DNA of 28,985 bases from CAZKEW01 sp964580435. GTDB taxonomy: Bacteria; Acidobacteriota; Aminicenantia; Aminicenantales; UBA8522. How positions within the stretch are numbered: position 1 is the stretch's first letter; every line of letters starts with the position of its first letter. A program made the translations under genes and the position numbers. The stretch spans positions 1-28,985 of the forward strand of contig CAZOKP010000029.1 in the NCBI GenBank assembly GCA_964580435.1, written 5' to 3'. Positions 7,875 through 15,929 of this stretch are shown here, in pieces. A model generated the notes under the pieces. That model searched no databases, was not told where the DNA came from, and worked only from the letters and a program-made list of their open reading frames with translations.

Positions 7875-8876
7875 ATGAGCAGGAAAACTGTGATCACCGG
7901 CACGGGCCACTACGTCCCCCCCCGGGTCGTCACCAATTTTGACCTGGAAAAACTCATGAATACTTCGGACGAATGGATCCGCCAAAGATCGGGCATCGTG
8001 GAAAGGCGCCACGTCGAAGTGGGCGTCATGACCTCGGACCTGGCCTATGAGGCGGCCCTGCGGGCCATCGAAAACGCCGGCATCGACAAATCGGAGATCG
8101 ACTTTATTATTGCCGCCACTCTTTCTCCGGACCACTATTTTCCCGGAATGGGGGTCATTGTCCAGGCTAAGCTGGGCCTCGTTCCAATCGGAGCCCTTGA
8201 TGTCCGTAATCAATGCTCAGGTTTTATCTACGCTCTCTCCGTCGCCGATCAATATATCCGCACCGGCGTTTACAAGAAAATCCTGCTGGTGGCCGCCGAA
8301 ATCCAGTCCACGAACCTCGATTACTCCGATGAAGGCAGAGATATGGCCGTCCTCTTTGGCGATGGCGCTGCGGCGATTATCCTCGAACCCCATGATGCGG
8401 CCGACGGCAGGGGCATCCTCTCCACTCATCTTTTCGCCGACGGGCGTCACGTCTCGGACCTCTGGCTGGAGAAGCCGAGCCCGAAAGACAAGCCCACCGT
8501 TACTGAAGAATTGGCCAGGACGAAAAGATTCTTTCCCCAGATGGACGGGAAAAACGTTTTCAAAAACGCCTCGGAAAAAATGCCCGAGGCCGTGAGGATC
8601 GCCCTGAAGCACAACGGCCTGACCGTGGAGGACATCGCCCTCCTCATCCCCCATCAAGCCAATGACAGGATCAGTCAGATAGTGGCTCACAACCTCAGGA
8701 TTCCCCTGGAAAAAGTCATGCGCAATATCGACCGCTACGGAAATACGACAGCCGCTTCCATTCCCATCGCTCTCGATGAGGCCGCAAAAGAAGGCAGAAT
8801 CAAGCCGGGTGACATCATCGTCATGACCGCTTTCGGATCGGGCTATACCTGGGCATCCGCAGTCCTGCGATGGTGA
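7875..8876 (+). CDS. fabH: 3-oxoacyl-ACP synthase III (FabH)
   Basis: FabH condenses acetyl-CoA or another acyl-CoA with malonyl-ACP to start fatty-acid synthesis in the cytosol. The sequence aligns along its full length. It has NTSDEWIRQRSGIVER near the N-terminus, the active-site cysteine at residue 114 in RNQCSGF, the histidine in LIPHQAN and the asparagine in RYGNTTAASIPIAL. The 334-residue length is slightly longer than usual because of an insertion around DLWLEKPSPKDKPTVTEELA. That insertion could change the substrate pocket. ATG 7875 has no clear Shine-Dalgarno site; TTG at 7869 is an in-frame alternative and would suit a leaderless message. An OleA-like role is less likely given the FabH-type motifs. 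Confidence 0.93.
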   Translation: MSRKTVITGTGHYVPPRVVTNFDLEKLMNTSDEWIRQRSGIVERRHVEVGVMTSDLAYEAALRAIENAGIDKSEIDFIIAATLSPDHYFPGMGVIVQAKLGLVPIGALDVRNQCSGFIYALSVADQYIRTGVYKKILLVAAEIQSTNLDYSDEGRDMAVLFGDGAAAIILEPHDAADGRGILSTHLFADGRHVSDLWLEKPSPKDKPTVTEELARTKRFFPQMDGKNVFKNASEKMPEAVRIALKHNGLTVEDIALLIPHQANDRISQIVAHNLRIPLEKVMRNIDRYGNTTAASIPIALDEAAKEGRIKPGDIIVMTAFGSGYTWASAVLRW

Positions 8877-8890
8877 AAGAATATCTTGGC

Positions 8891-8918
8891 TTGACCCGTC
8901 CATTTATGATAGTATTCT
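8891..8918 (+). promoter_or_regulatory. Probable promoter of the DUF885 gene
   Basis: TTGACC (8891-8896), 16 bases and TATTCT (8913-8918) lie in the gap after fabH. The leader would be about 70 nt and carries AGGAGG at 8988-8993. Confidence 0.4.
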
Positions 8919-8997
8919 CCCCAATGTTTTTTGGGAATAACGACAAAGAGGCTGCTTGTGGGTTACTCATACAAAGAGCATTAAAAAGGAGGCTTCA

Positions 8998-10767
8998 ATG
9001 AGAAAAGCGTTTGTTCCGTTCGTTCTCATCGTCTTCTCCTTCTTCTCGCTGGGACCTCTCTTCTCCCAGCAGAACCAGGAAGAGGCCAAGTTCCAGAAGA
9101 CGATGGACACGTATTTCGACGAGATGTGGAAATTCTACCCCACGGCTGCAACCCTGGCGGGCTATTACAAATATGCCGACAAGCTGGAGGATTTCAGCAA
9201 CAAGAATCTCGAAAAACGCCAGGCGAGTCTGGACGGTTTTAACCAGGAACTGGTGACGAAAATTGACAAAACAAAGCTCGGGGCGGAGTCCCAGATCGAT
9301 TATGAGGTGATCATGGACTCCATCGATCTTGAGCTCATGCGCCACGAAAACCTCCTTCCCTGGGAATACAACCCGGTCTTCTACAACGAGATTTTCCTTC
9401 ACAGCATCAAGAGTCTCCTGGTCAAAGAGTTCGCTTCCTCGGACGCCAGGTTGAAGAGCGCCACCATGAGGGCCAAGCAATTGCCCGACTTCATCAGGCA
9501 AGCCAAGGACAACCTGAAAACTCCGCCGCAAATCTTCACCGAGACAGCCCTAAAGCAATTCCCCGGCATTCTTGATTTCTATAGAAACGAAATCTCCAAG
9601 CTTACCGAGACGGCATCTCCTGATGCAAGATCGGCTTTTCAGGCCGAAGTGGCCAAGGTGATTGCCGCCCTTGAAGATTACAAGGGATTCCTCCAGAATC
9701 AGCTCCTGCCCAAGTCCACGGGCAATTTCAGGCTCGGTGAGCAGGCCCATCTGCGTTTGCTGCGCCTCACGAGCGAGAACAGCGTTCCGTTCGATGAACT
9801 CGTGGCCAGAGCGAAAGCGGATTACAATAACCTGCGAAGGGAGATGTTTCTTGTCTGTATCCCGTTCTATAGGATCATGTATCGGAATATTAATCTGGAG
9901 CAGTTAACAACCCAGCGCGGCGAAGAGGAAGTCAAGAATATCGTCATCTCAGGTGTGTTTGATAAAATAAAGGTCGAGCATCCGACCAAAGAAAATTTTG
10001 TAGAACAGGCCAAAAAAGATGTTGACTACATCAAAAGTTTTCTTGGTGAAGCTCAGCTCGTCCAGCTTCCCGACGTGCCGCTCGGCATCGAGCCCATGCC
10101 CCTGGCCGAGCAAGGGGTTACCTTGACTCTCCTTCTCACGCCCGGACCTTATGAGACGAGTGGAGCTTATGCCGTCCAGGTTTCTCCAATTCCCAATGAT
10201 TGGTCGGCCGATCAAGCCCGCTCTTTCCTTGAAGAATACAATGATTTTTATGGCCATTTCTGGGCTGTCCGAAATATCTATCCCGGTCCTTTTGTCCCTC
10301 TTTATTTCGCTCAGAAATTTCCTTCCCTGGCGAGAAAGATTTTCCCCAACATGCCCCTCCTGAAAGGCTGGCCTGGTTATGTCGAAGACGTGCTCATGTA
10401 CTCCGGGTTCGGCAACTACGACCTCCGCCTCCGGCTTAACCAGCTCAAATCGCAACTCAAGATCGTCATGGACTTCAATCTCGAGCTGAACATCCATCAG
10501 GGCGGTATGACCCAAGAGCAGGCGGTCCAATACATGACCAGAGGTGGTTTCCAGACTCAGGCAGAAGCGGAAAGGAAGTGGAACAGCATCCTGCTGAAGC
10601 CGGGCGACGCGGCTTACTCCTATATCGGCATCCAGGAAATCTGGGACATAGAGAAGGACTACAAGAAGCTCAAAGGGGATGCTTTTAGCCAGAAAGAATT
10701 CCTGCAGAAGCTTCTGAGCTACGGTGCTCTCCCCATCCGCCAGCTGAGGATAAAAATGTCCCAGTAA
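8998..10767 (+). CDS. Exported DUF885-family protein, metal site degenerate
   Basis: A 589-residue protein with a signal peptide (MRKAFVPFVLIVFSFFSLGPLFS). The body matches the DUF885 pattern: an N-terminal helical part (FQKTMDTYFDEMWKFYPTAATLAGYYKYADKLEDFS) and a C-terminal part with KGWPGYVEDVLMYSGFGNYDLRLRLNQLKSQL. DUF885 proteins are predicted zinc peptidases whose metal motif reads roughly HE-x2-PGH. At the matching place here I see RNIYPGPFV, so two of the expected ligands appear missing. It may be a pseudoenzyme or use a different site. ATG 8998 was chosen because AGGAGG precedes it at good spacing and the signal peptide begins there, although the frame is open to 8956. Confidence 0.75.
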   Translation: MRKAFVPFVLIVFSFFSLGPLFSQQNQEEAKFQKTMDTYFDEMWKFYPTAATLAGYYKYADKLEDFSNKNLEKRQASLDGFNQELVTKIDKTKLGAESQIDYEVIMDSIDLELMRHENLLPWEYNPVFYNEIFLHSIKSLLVKEFASSDARLKSATMRAKQLPDFIRQAKDNLKTPPQIFTETALKQFPGILDFYRNEISKLTETASPDARSAFQAEVAKVIAALEDYKGFLQNQLLPKSTGNFRLGEQAHLRLLRLTSENSVPFDELVARAKADYNNLRREMFLVCIPFYRIMYRNINLEQLTTQRGEEEVKNIVISGVFDKIKVEHPTKENFVEQAKKDVDYIKSFLGEAQLVQLPDVPLGIEPMPLAEQGVTLTLLLTPGPYETSGAYAVQVSPIPNDWSADQARSFLEEYNDFYGHFWAVRNIYPGPFVPLYFAQKFPSLARKIFPNMPLLKGWPGYVEDVLMYSGFGNYDLRLRLNQLKSQLKIVMDFNLELNIHQGGMTQEQAVQYMTRGGFQTQAEAERKWNSILLKPGDAAYSYIGIQEIWDIEKDYKKLKGDAFSQKEFLQKLLSYGALPIRQLRIKMSQ

Positions 10768-10821
10768 GAAAAATCCGGAGAAGAATCCGAAGACCGAGAG
10801 AGAGCGCCGCAGCGAGCCGCA

Positions 10822-10849
10822 TTGTTCTAGCGTCGATCGATTTTATAGA
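10822..10849 (+). promoter_or_regulatory. Weak candidate promoter of tatD
   Basis: TTGTTC (10822-10827), 16 bases and TATAGA (10844-10849) is a weak match. A further TAGAAT at 10855-10860 could act as the -10 box instead. No well-spaced ribosome binding site precedes ATG 10891. Confidence 0.25.
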
Positions 10850-10890
10850 AGTAGTAGAATAAAAAACGAAGGGGCTAAAAGCTCTCATCC

Positions 10891-11679
10891 ATGACCAACC
10901 CGATCGAGATGGCGGATTCCCATGCTCACCTGGACATGAAGGAGTTCGGCGGGGACCGGGACGATGTCCTCCGGAGAGCCTGGGAGGCCGGGGTCAGGGC
11001 TATTCTCTGCCCCGCCGATATGACCACGCCGGGCAGTCTCACCACAGTCCTTGATCTGACGAAGAAATATCCCTGGATCACGGCGGCGGCCGGTATCCAT
11101 CCTCATCAGGCCAAGGGTTTCGCGGTTTCCTGGCTGGACACGATTCGAGATCTCGGCCGGTCGGGACAGATCCGGGCTGTCGGCGAGATCGGACTCGATT
11201 ATCATTACGACTTCTCCTCCCCTGAAAAGCAACGAGAGGCCTTCCGCGCTCAGCTCCGCTTGGCCCAAGAACTCGCCCTTCCCGTTATCGTCCACAGCCG
11301 GAATTCAGGAAAGGATGTCATCACCGCCGTCGAGGAAGAAGGGTTCACCCGGGGCGGGGTGCTGCACTGTTTCACCGAAGATCAGGAGACCGCCGAGCGG
11401 ATGATGGGATGCCATTTCATGATCTCCTTTTCCGGAATTCTGACCTACCCGAGCGCCCAGAATCTCCGCCAAATCGCCCCGAGAATCCCCCTGCAAAAAC
11501 TTTTGGTCGAGACAGATTCCCCCTATCTGGTCCCCGAGCCTCGGAGGGGCCGGGACAGAAGGAATGAGCCGGCCTTTGTCCGGGAAACCATTCACGCGCT
11601 CGCTTCTCTCCGGGGCGTCCGCCTCGAAGAGATGGCCCGGGCTACCCTGGAAAATTTCCGACGGCTCTTTTGTGTTTGA
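10891..11679 (+). CDS. tatD: TatD-family metal-dependent DNase/hydrolase
   Basis: A cytosolic TIM-barrel metallohydrolase; the family degrades DNA and trims ends. The metal ligands are in order: HAH at residues 11-13 (ADSHAHLD), the glutamate in AVGEIGLDYHYD, the histidine in PVIVHSRN, the histidine in VLHCFTED and the aspartate in LVETDSPYL. The 262 residues are normal for the family. ATG 10891 is used here; ATG 10909, which would begin MADSHAHLD, is a plausible shorter start because neither has a good ribosome binding site. YajQ follows after a promoter, so the two need not be one operon. Confidence 0.93.
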   Translation: MTNPIEMADSHAHLDMKEFGGDRDDVLRRAWEAGVRAILCPADMTTPGSLTTVLDLTKKYPWITAAAGIHPHQAKGFAVSWLDTIRDLGRSGQIRAVGEIGLDYHYDFSSPEKQREAFRAQLRLAQELALPVIVHSRNSGKDVITAVEEEGFTRGGVLHCFTEDQETAERMMGCHFMISFSGILTYPSAQNLRQIAPRIPLQKLLVETDSPYLVPEPRRGRDRRNEPAFVRETIHALASLRGVRLEEMARATLENFRRLFCV

Positions 11680-11704
11680 AAAAAAGAGTCTTCAATGCTA
11701 AGAT
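11676..11704 (+). promoter_or_regulatory. Leaderless promoter of yajQ
   Basis: TTGAAA (11676-11681), a 17-base spacer and an extended -10 TGC-TAAGAT (11699-11704) end eight bases before ATG 11713. The -35 overlaps the tatD stop codon. This geometry decides the yajQ start: the in-frame ATG at 11695 lies inside the promoter and would not be transcribed from it. Confidence 0.65.
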
Positions 11705-11712
11705 ATGAGCCC

Positions 11713-12204
11713 ATGACGCAGGAACACTCGTTTGACATCGTCTCCAAGATCGATTGGCAGGAAGTCTCCAACTCCGTCCAGATCGCCCTCAAAGAGATTT
11801 CCAACAGGTTCGATTTCAAGCACAGCCGGGCCGAGATCATCCAGGAAAAAGACAAACTGATCCTCATCGCCGAGGACGACTATAAATTGAAAAGCCTGAC
11901 CGAGGTCCTGGAACAAAAGATGGTCAAGAGGCATATCCCCCTTAAAGCCGTGCTCTACCAGAAAATAACGGATGGCCCCAACAGAACGGTCAAGCAGGAA
12001 ATCCATTTTCAGATCGGCATCCCGGTCGAGAAAGCCCGGGAAATCGTCAAGCTCATCAAGCAAAAGAAGTTCAAGGCCCAGGCGGCCATTCAAGGAGACC
12101 AGGTCCGCGTTTTCTGCCCTAAGATCGACACTCTGCAGGAGATCATCACCTTTCTCAAGACGGAGAATCTCGGAATTCACATGGAATTTGCGAACTACCG
12201 ATGA
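11713..12204 (+). CDS. yajQ: YajQ family nucleotide-binding protein (UPF0234)
   Basis: YajQ-family proteins are small cytosolic nucleotide-binding proteins; some members bind cyclic di-GMP or RNA. The 163-residue sequence fits end to end: the N-terminal SFDIVSKIDWQEVSNSVQIALKEISNRFDFKHS, the central EDDYKLKSLTEVLEQKMVKRHI and the C-terminal IQGDQVRVFCPKIDTLQEIITFLK. The start at 11713 matches the family N-terminus (MxxxSFDIVS) and the promoter position. The stop overlaps the start of the polyprenyl synthase gene as ATGA, which implies translational coupling. Its function in this organism is not shown by the context. Confidence 0.93.
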   Translation: MTQEHSFDIVSKIDWQEVSNSVQIALKEISNRFDFKHSRAEIIQEKDKLILIAEDDYKLKSLTEVLEQKMVKRHIPLKAVLYQKITDGPNRTVKQEIHFQIGIPVEKAREIVKLIKQKKFKAQAAIQGDQVRVFCPKIDTLQEIITFLKTENLGIHMEFANYR

Positions 12205-13223
12205 AACCAGAAATCCCCAGAGCCGCCCTCATCTATCTCGAGCGAAGAAAAGACCTCCAGGACGTTTACCTGAACATTCAGGAGGATTTGGACCGGGTTG
12301 AGGAAAGCCTGAAGGTTTTCTCCGGCTCCCCCAGCCGGCTGGTCTCCGAGATCAGCGCCTATCTCTTCCGAAAGAAGGGGAAAAGAATAAGGCCGGCTCT
12401 CCTCGTCCTCTGTTCCAAGCTGACCGGCTATCAAGGGAATGAGCACATCCTCATGGCCGCTCTGGTCGAGTTCATCCACACCGCCAGCCTCATCCATGAT
12501 GACATAATCGACAATGCCAGTTTCCGGAGGGGAATGGACTCCGTTCATACCCGCTGGGGTCCCAATATTTCTGTCCTCCTGGGCGATTTTCTGTATATCC
12601 GGGCCATCGCCCTTTCCCTCCAGAGCCGGTATCCCCAGATTATCCGCATTCTCACGGATATCTCGACGAAGATGATTGAGGGAGAACTGACCGAATATCA
12701 AATGAGCGGCAACCTGGAGCTCGGGGAAGAAGATTATTTTGATATCATCCATAAAAAGACGGCGGCTCTCTTTGCGGCTTCCTGCCAGATCGGCGGCATT
12801 CTCGGCCAAGCCTCACCGGAGGAAGAACGGTCACTCATCGCTTATGGCAGCAACCTGGGGATGACCTTCCAAATCATCGATGACCTTCTTGACTTCAAGG
12901 GAGATGAGATCAACCTGGGCAAGCCGATTCTTTCTGACCTGAGTGAAGGCCGCGTCACTCTGCCGCTTATTTACACTCTCAACAACGACGGAAATCACAA
13001 TCGCAGCCGCCTTCTTGAACTCTTGAAAGAAAAGAAGCTGCCCGAAGACTCTAAGAAAGAGATCCTCCAAATCATCCGCTCCAACGGAGCCTTGGACTAC
13101 ACGTTCAAAAGAGCGGAAGAGTTCTCGCTCCGTTCCCTCGAAGACATTTCTCAATTCCCAGAATCCGTCCACCGGGAAGCCTTGAGCCTGCTCTCCGAAT
13201 TCGTACTGACGAGAGAGAAATAG
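12201..13223 (+). CDS. Long-chain trans-polyprenyl diphosphate synthase
   Basis: The enzyme extends allylic diphosphates with isopentenyl diphosphate to make long prenyl chains, usually for quinone side chains. Both aspartate-rich motifs are present: DDIID at residues 100-104, followed by the conserved RR, and DDLLD at 227-231. The residue five before the first motif is a small alanine, which is the pattern of long-chain products (octaprenyl-type). KGKRIRPALLVL and HTRWGPN also match the IspB/HepT type. The 340-residue length is normal. The gene overlaps yajQ by four bases and is followed after its stop by the hairpin that leads the CYTH gene. The exact chain length cannot be read from sequence alone. 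Confidence 0.93.
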   Translation: MKPEIPRAALIYLERRKDLQDVYLNIQEDLDRVEESLKVFSGSPSRLVSEISAYLFRKKGKRIRPALLVLCSKLTGYQGNEHILMAALVEFIHTASLIHDDIIDNASFRRGMDSVHTRWGPNISVLLGDFLYIRAIALSLQSRYPQIIRILTDISTKMIEGELTEYQMSGNLELGEEDYFDIIHKKTAALFAASCQIGGILGQASPEEERSLIAYGSNLGMTFQIIDDLLDFKGDEINLGKPILSDLSEGRVTLPLIYTLNNDGNHNRSRLLELLKEKKLPEDSKKEILQIIRSNGALDYTFKRAEEFSLRSLEDISQFPESVHREALSLLSEFVLTREK

Positions 13224-13247
13224 AAACGGGCGAAAGGTCGCCGTTTC
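13223..13247 (+). promoter_or_regulatory. Hairpin presenting the CYTH ribosome binding site
   Basis: GAAACGG-G-CG pairs with CG-CCGTTTC around the loop AAAGGT. The Shine-Dalgarno-like AAAGG is in the apical loop. The hairpin begins at the last base of the upstream stop codon and ends exactly one base before ATG 13248. Confidence 0.5.
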
Positions 13248-13763
13248 ATGCTCGAGATAGAAGTCAAAGTTCGAGTCAAGGACCTTGAGGCGTTCCGCCA
13301 AGCTTTGTTCCAGTCCGGCGCCGAACTCCTGAAGGAGCGTTACCGCGAAGACAACACCCTTTATGATTTTCCCTTGCGGACTCTATTCCAGAATGGAAGC
13401 GCCCTGAGAGTGCGGAGGGCCGGCAAGAAAATATTTCTGGCCTTCAAAGGGGCCCCGCAAAAATCGAGGCGATTCAAGGTCAGGGAAGAGTTCGAGACCG
13501 AGGTCAAGAACGAAAAGCAGACCTATAAAATTCTGCAGTCTTTGGGTCTGGCTCCCATGTTCAGGTATCAAAAGTTCCGGACGGTTTTCCGCAAAGGCCG
13601 GTTGAAAATCTGCCTCGACGAAACGGCGGCGGGCCCTTTTTGCGAATTCGAAGGCGAGAAAAACGAGATCATCAAGTATGCTAAATTCCTGGGGTTTTCC
13701 CGGGCTGACTTGATCAAGCTGGATTACGTCCAGCTGCTCGAGAAGAAAGGGAATAAGACCTAA
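13248..13763 (+). CDS. CYTH-domain phosphohydrolase/cyclase-like protein
   Basis: The N-terminus has the signature ExExK at residues 3-7 (EIEVK) of the CYTH superfamily, which includes class IV adenylate cyclase (CyaB), thiamine triphosphatase and inorganic tripolyphosphatases. Other tunnel residues are visible: NTLYDFP, ALRVRRAGKKIFLAFKG, REEFETEV, FRTVFRK, CLDETAAGPFCEFEGE. The 171-residue length fits a stand-alone CyaB/ThTPase-like enzyme. The specific substrate cannot be decided. The start sits directly behind a hairpin that shows the ribosome binding site in its loop. The 3' end overlaps the omega-subunit gene, on the opposite strand, by four bases. Confidence 0.88.
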   Translation: MLEIEVKVRVKDLEAFRQALFQSGAELLKERYREDNTLYDFPLRTLFQNGSALRVRRAGKKIFLAFKGAPQKSRRFKVREEFETEVKNEKQTYKILQSLGLAPMFRYQKFRTVFRKGRLKICLDETAAGPFCEFEGEKNEIIKYAKFLGFSRADLIKLDYVQLLEKKGNKT

Positions 13764-14158
13764 CTCCCTTCCTCTTCTTCCTTCTCCTCTCCCTCTAACT
13801 CCTCGGTCTGCTCCAGTTCCTCGGGAAGGACGACATGAAGAGGTTCCTCTTCCTCAGCTTCGGGTTCTCCTTCCTCGGGGCCCTCCGATTCTATGGCGTC
13901 TTGTTCTTCACCTTCGAGTTCGCCGCCGACATGCTCCCCGAGAAAGACACGGTCTTCCTGTTCTGGAATCTCTTCCTTTTTTGACTTCAGGATTTCATAG
14001 TCGACGAGGCCCATCCTGACTTCGCTTTGAGCGATCCGGATGGGATTCTTGGACCTGCTCTTGATGCGTGCTTTCGCCCCTTTCAGGAGCTCCTTGGCTC
14101 TTTTCGAGGCGATGATAACAAACCGATACTTGCTATCGACATTGCCGAAATTCTTCAA
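13760..14158 (-). CDS. rpoZ: RNA polymerase omega subunit with long acidic tail
   Basis: Omega helps assemble and stabilise the beta-prime subunit of RNA polymerase. The family core is seen at residues about 5-60: SKYRFVIIASKRAKELLKGA followed by NPIRIAQSEVRMGLVDYEIL. After this the protein continues with a strongly acidic tail of about 70 residues, mostly glutamate, ending EEKEEEEGS; ordinary omega proteins are about 70-100 residues. The start is TTG 14158 with AGGAG ten bases upstream; no ATG or GTG fits. The gene is transcribed from a clear promoter divergent from the MinD-like gene. Confidence 0.85.
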   Translation of the reverse strand: MKNFGNVDSKYRFVIIASKRAKELLKGAKARIKSRSKNPIRIAQSEVRMGLVDYEILKSKKEEIPEQEDRVFLGEHVGGELEGEEQDAIESEGPEEGEPEAEEEEPLHVVLPEELEQTEELEGEEKEEEEGS

Positions 14159-14200
14159 CGAAAATGGTCTCCTCTTTCGTTCCTTGAATGATAATGCAAT

Positions 14201-14229
14201 AGGATAGCAAAAATGTTAGAAAAATTCAA
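14201..14229 (-). promoter_or_regulatory. Promoter of rpoZ
   Basis: On the minus strand, TTGAAT (14229-14224), 17 bases and an extended -10 TGC-TATCCT (14206-14201). The leader is about 37 nt and contains AGAGGAG. Confidence 0.55.
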
Positions 14230-14247
14230 TGTTTTTCCGCTTTTTTA

Positions 14248-14276
14248 TTTACCTGAGACATGAGGTATGCTAGAAT
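14248..14276 (+). promoter_or_regulatory. Promoter of the MinD-like operon
   Basis: TTTACC (14248-14253), 17 bases and an extended -10 TGC-TAGAAT (14271-14276). Its -35 lies 19 bases from the divergent rpoZ -35, so the two promoters share one control region. Confidence 0.55.
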
Positions 14277-14310
14277 ACGGATCTATATTTTTTGAAGAAA
14301 ATCATTTCCC

Positions 14311-15261
14311 ATGTCTGCTCCTCAGAAAAGTCAGAAGACAATCTTTGCTGTCGGCGGCGGCAAAGGAGGAACCGGCAAGAGTTTTCTCTCGGCTAACCTG
14401 GCCATCGACCTGGGCTCTCGCCTGGGGGATGTCGTTATTATTGACGCCGACCTCGGCGGGCCTAACCTACACACTCTTTTATCCGTCAAAGAAAATGGGA
14501 AGGATTTGGGCGAGTTTGTCAAGAATAATATCTCCCGCCTCGAAGACGTTATGACGGCCACGCCTTATCCCGGGCTCAAGATCATCAAAGGGAGCGAGAA
14601 CTCTCTTTTCCTGGCCAACCTCAACCATTTAAAAAAGTTGAAACTGATCCGCCAGATCAAGGCCCTTCCCGCCGAGAGCGTGATCCTCGACCTGGGCACG
14701 GGAAGCGCATACAATACGCTCGATCTCTTTGTCATCGCCAGACCGGGAATTTTGGTCGTCACGCCGGAGCCGACAGCCGTGGAAAATACTTACCATTTCC
14801 TGAAATCGTGCGCGGTGAGAATTCTGAAATTGTATGCTCGGTATTACAAAATCGCGGACCTTGCCCAGAAGGTGACAGAGGGACTGGAGAGCAGCCCGAG
14901 CACCCTGAGGTCCTTTCTTGACGGTCTGGCGTCTGCAGCAGAGCCCTCCGCCCAAATCCTCCTGGCCGCTTTAAAAAATTTCAGACCACGGCTTGTCGTG
15001 AATAAGGCCCGGAGCGAAAAAGATGGGCTCCTGGGAAGCTCCATCGTCGATGTCGTCCGAAAATATTTTCTGATCGAGACCGAGCTTCTCGGGACGATCC
15101 CCTACGATGAAAGAGTCCATTGGAGCCTGAAAAAGTTCGCCCCGTTCATCCTTGAATATCCCGAGAGTTCTGTCTCCGAGGCGATCAAGACTATAGGCCA
15201 AAAGCTGCTTCCCGGGCGCGCGCCAAGCGCCGACAAAAGTTTGTCTCCCCTGCCGGTTTAG
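14311..15261 (+). CDS. MinD/ParA-family P-loop ATPase (FlhG-like)
   Basis: A 316-residue deviant Walker A ATPase. The P-loop is GGGKGGTGKS, with the signature lysine at residue 18 and the nucleotide lysine at 23. The Walker A-prime segment is VVIIDADLGGPNLHTLL and Walker B is VILDLGTGSAYNTLDLF. Such proteins place cell machinery, pili or flagella through ATP-dependent dimerisation; the FlhG/MinD2 branch is the closest in layout. No flagellar or division gene is present here to name its cargo. The ribosome binding site is weak (GAAG 13 bases upstream). The next gene begins three bases after its stop, so the J-domain/HTH protein is its likely partner. Confidence 0.85.
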   Translation: MSAPQKSQKTIFAVGGGKGGTGKSFLSANLAIDLGSRLGDVVIIDADLGGPNLHTLLSVKENGKDLGEFVKNNISRLEDVMTATPYPGLKIIKGSENSLFLANLNHLKKLKLIRQIKALPAESVILDLGTGSAYNTLDLFVIARPGILVVTPEPTAVENTYHFLKSCAVRILKLYARYYKIADLAQKVTEGLESSPSTLRSFLDGLASAAEPSAQILLAALKNFRPRLVVNKARSEKDGLLGSSIVDVVRKYFLIETELLGTIPYDERVHWSLKKFAPFILEYPESSVSEAIKTIGQKLLPGRAPSADKSLSPLPV

Positions 15262-15264
15262 ACC

Positions 15265-15912
15265 ATGGCAAAAAAGATCGCTGAATTAGATTATTACGAC
15301 CTCCTGAATCTCCGTCCTGATGCGTCCCCAAAAGAGGTTGAAAACGCTTATATTCTGGCCGTCGCTACGTATCACGAAGATAGCCTGGCCTCATACGGTG
15401 TCATATCATCTGAAGAACGGCGCCTGATCCTGGAGCGGATTGAAGAGGCCTTCCTGACGCTGGCCGATCCGGCAACAAGAAAAGCGTATGATTCTGCACT
15501 CGGCCCCCGCCGCCCCGAGTTTCAGCAAAGGGCGTATTTTCGCAAGTCCACAAAAAAATTGGAAATCGAAGACGCCTCTGAAGAAGAAAAATTTCTGGAC
15601 AGGTTCAGGTCCTTGCTCCTGCCTTTCCGGCGCTGGAGGAAAGGATCGAAACGTGCAGACAAGAAGAACGGAAAAGACCGGCTGTCCATCGAAAGCGGTT
15701 CCTATTACTATGGGGAATTCCTCAAAAATATCAGACAAAAAAGGGGAATTGCCTTGGAGCAGATCGCCAGGGACTGCAATATGAGCCTGGACTATCTGAA
15801 GGCTCTGGAAGAAGAGGATTACGACGCCCTCCCCAACGGGAAAGCGCTTTCCCGCCTGGTCAACCTTTATGCCAAATGCCTGGGTTTGGACTCTGAGAAC
15901 ACCCTCAAGTAA
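15265..15912 (+). CDS. J-like domain plus RodZ-type helix-turn-helix fusion
   Basis: A 215-residue cytosolic fusion. Residues about 8-80 form a J-domain (DYYDLLNLRPDASPKEVENAYILAVATYH ... AFLTLADPATRKAYDSAL), but the Hsp70-stimulating HPD is HED at 37-39. A basic linker of about 60 residues follows. Residues about 150-215 form a RodZ/HTH_25-like domain: GEFLKNIRQKRGIALEQIARDCNMSLDYLKALEEEDYDALP. No transmembrane segment is seen, unlike true RodZ. The tight coupling to the MinD-like ATPase suggests that the pair works together, perhaps at the cell pole or in gene control; this is inference. Confidence 0.8.
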   Translation: MAKKIAELDYYDLLNLRPDASPKEVENAYILAVATYHEDSLASYGVISSEERRLILERIEEAFLTLADPATRKAYDSALGPRRPEFQQRAYFRKSTKKLEIEDASEEEKFLDRFRSLLLPFRRWRKGSKRADKKNGKDRLSIESGSYYYGEFLKNIRQKRGIALEQIARDCNMSLDYLKALEEEDYDALPNGKALSRLVNLYAKCLGLDSENTLK

Positions 15913-15929
15913 CCCTCCTCCGGCGCAGC

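Noticed and set aside
8217..8903. 228-codon minus-strand frame opposite fabH
   Set aside because: fabH has all its catalytic motifs on the other strand; the frame is a shadow.
8956..8997. Earlier start for the DUF885 protein
   Set aside because: It would put 14 residues before a perfect signal peptide and ignore the AGGAGG in front of ATG 8998.
11695..11712. Earlier ATG start for yajQ
   Set aside because: It lies inside the -10 region of the promoter, and the family N-terminus fits ATG 11713.
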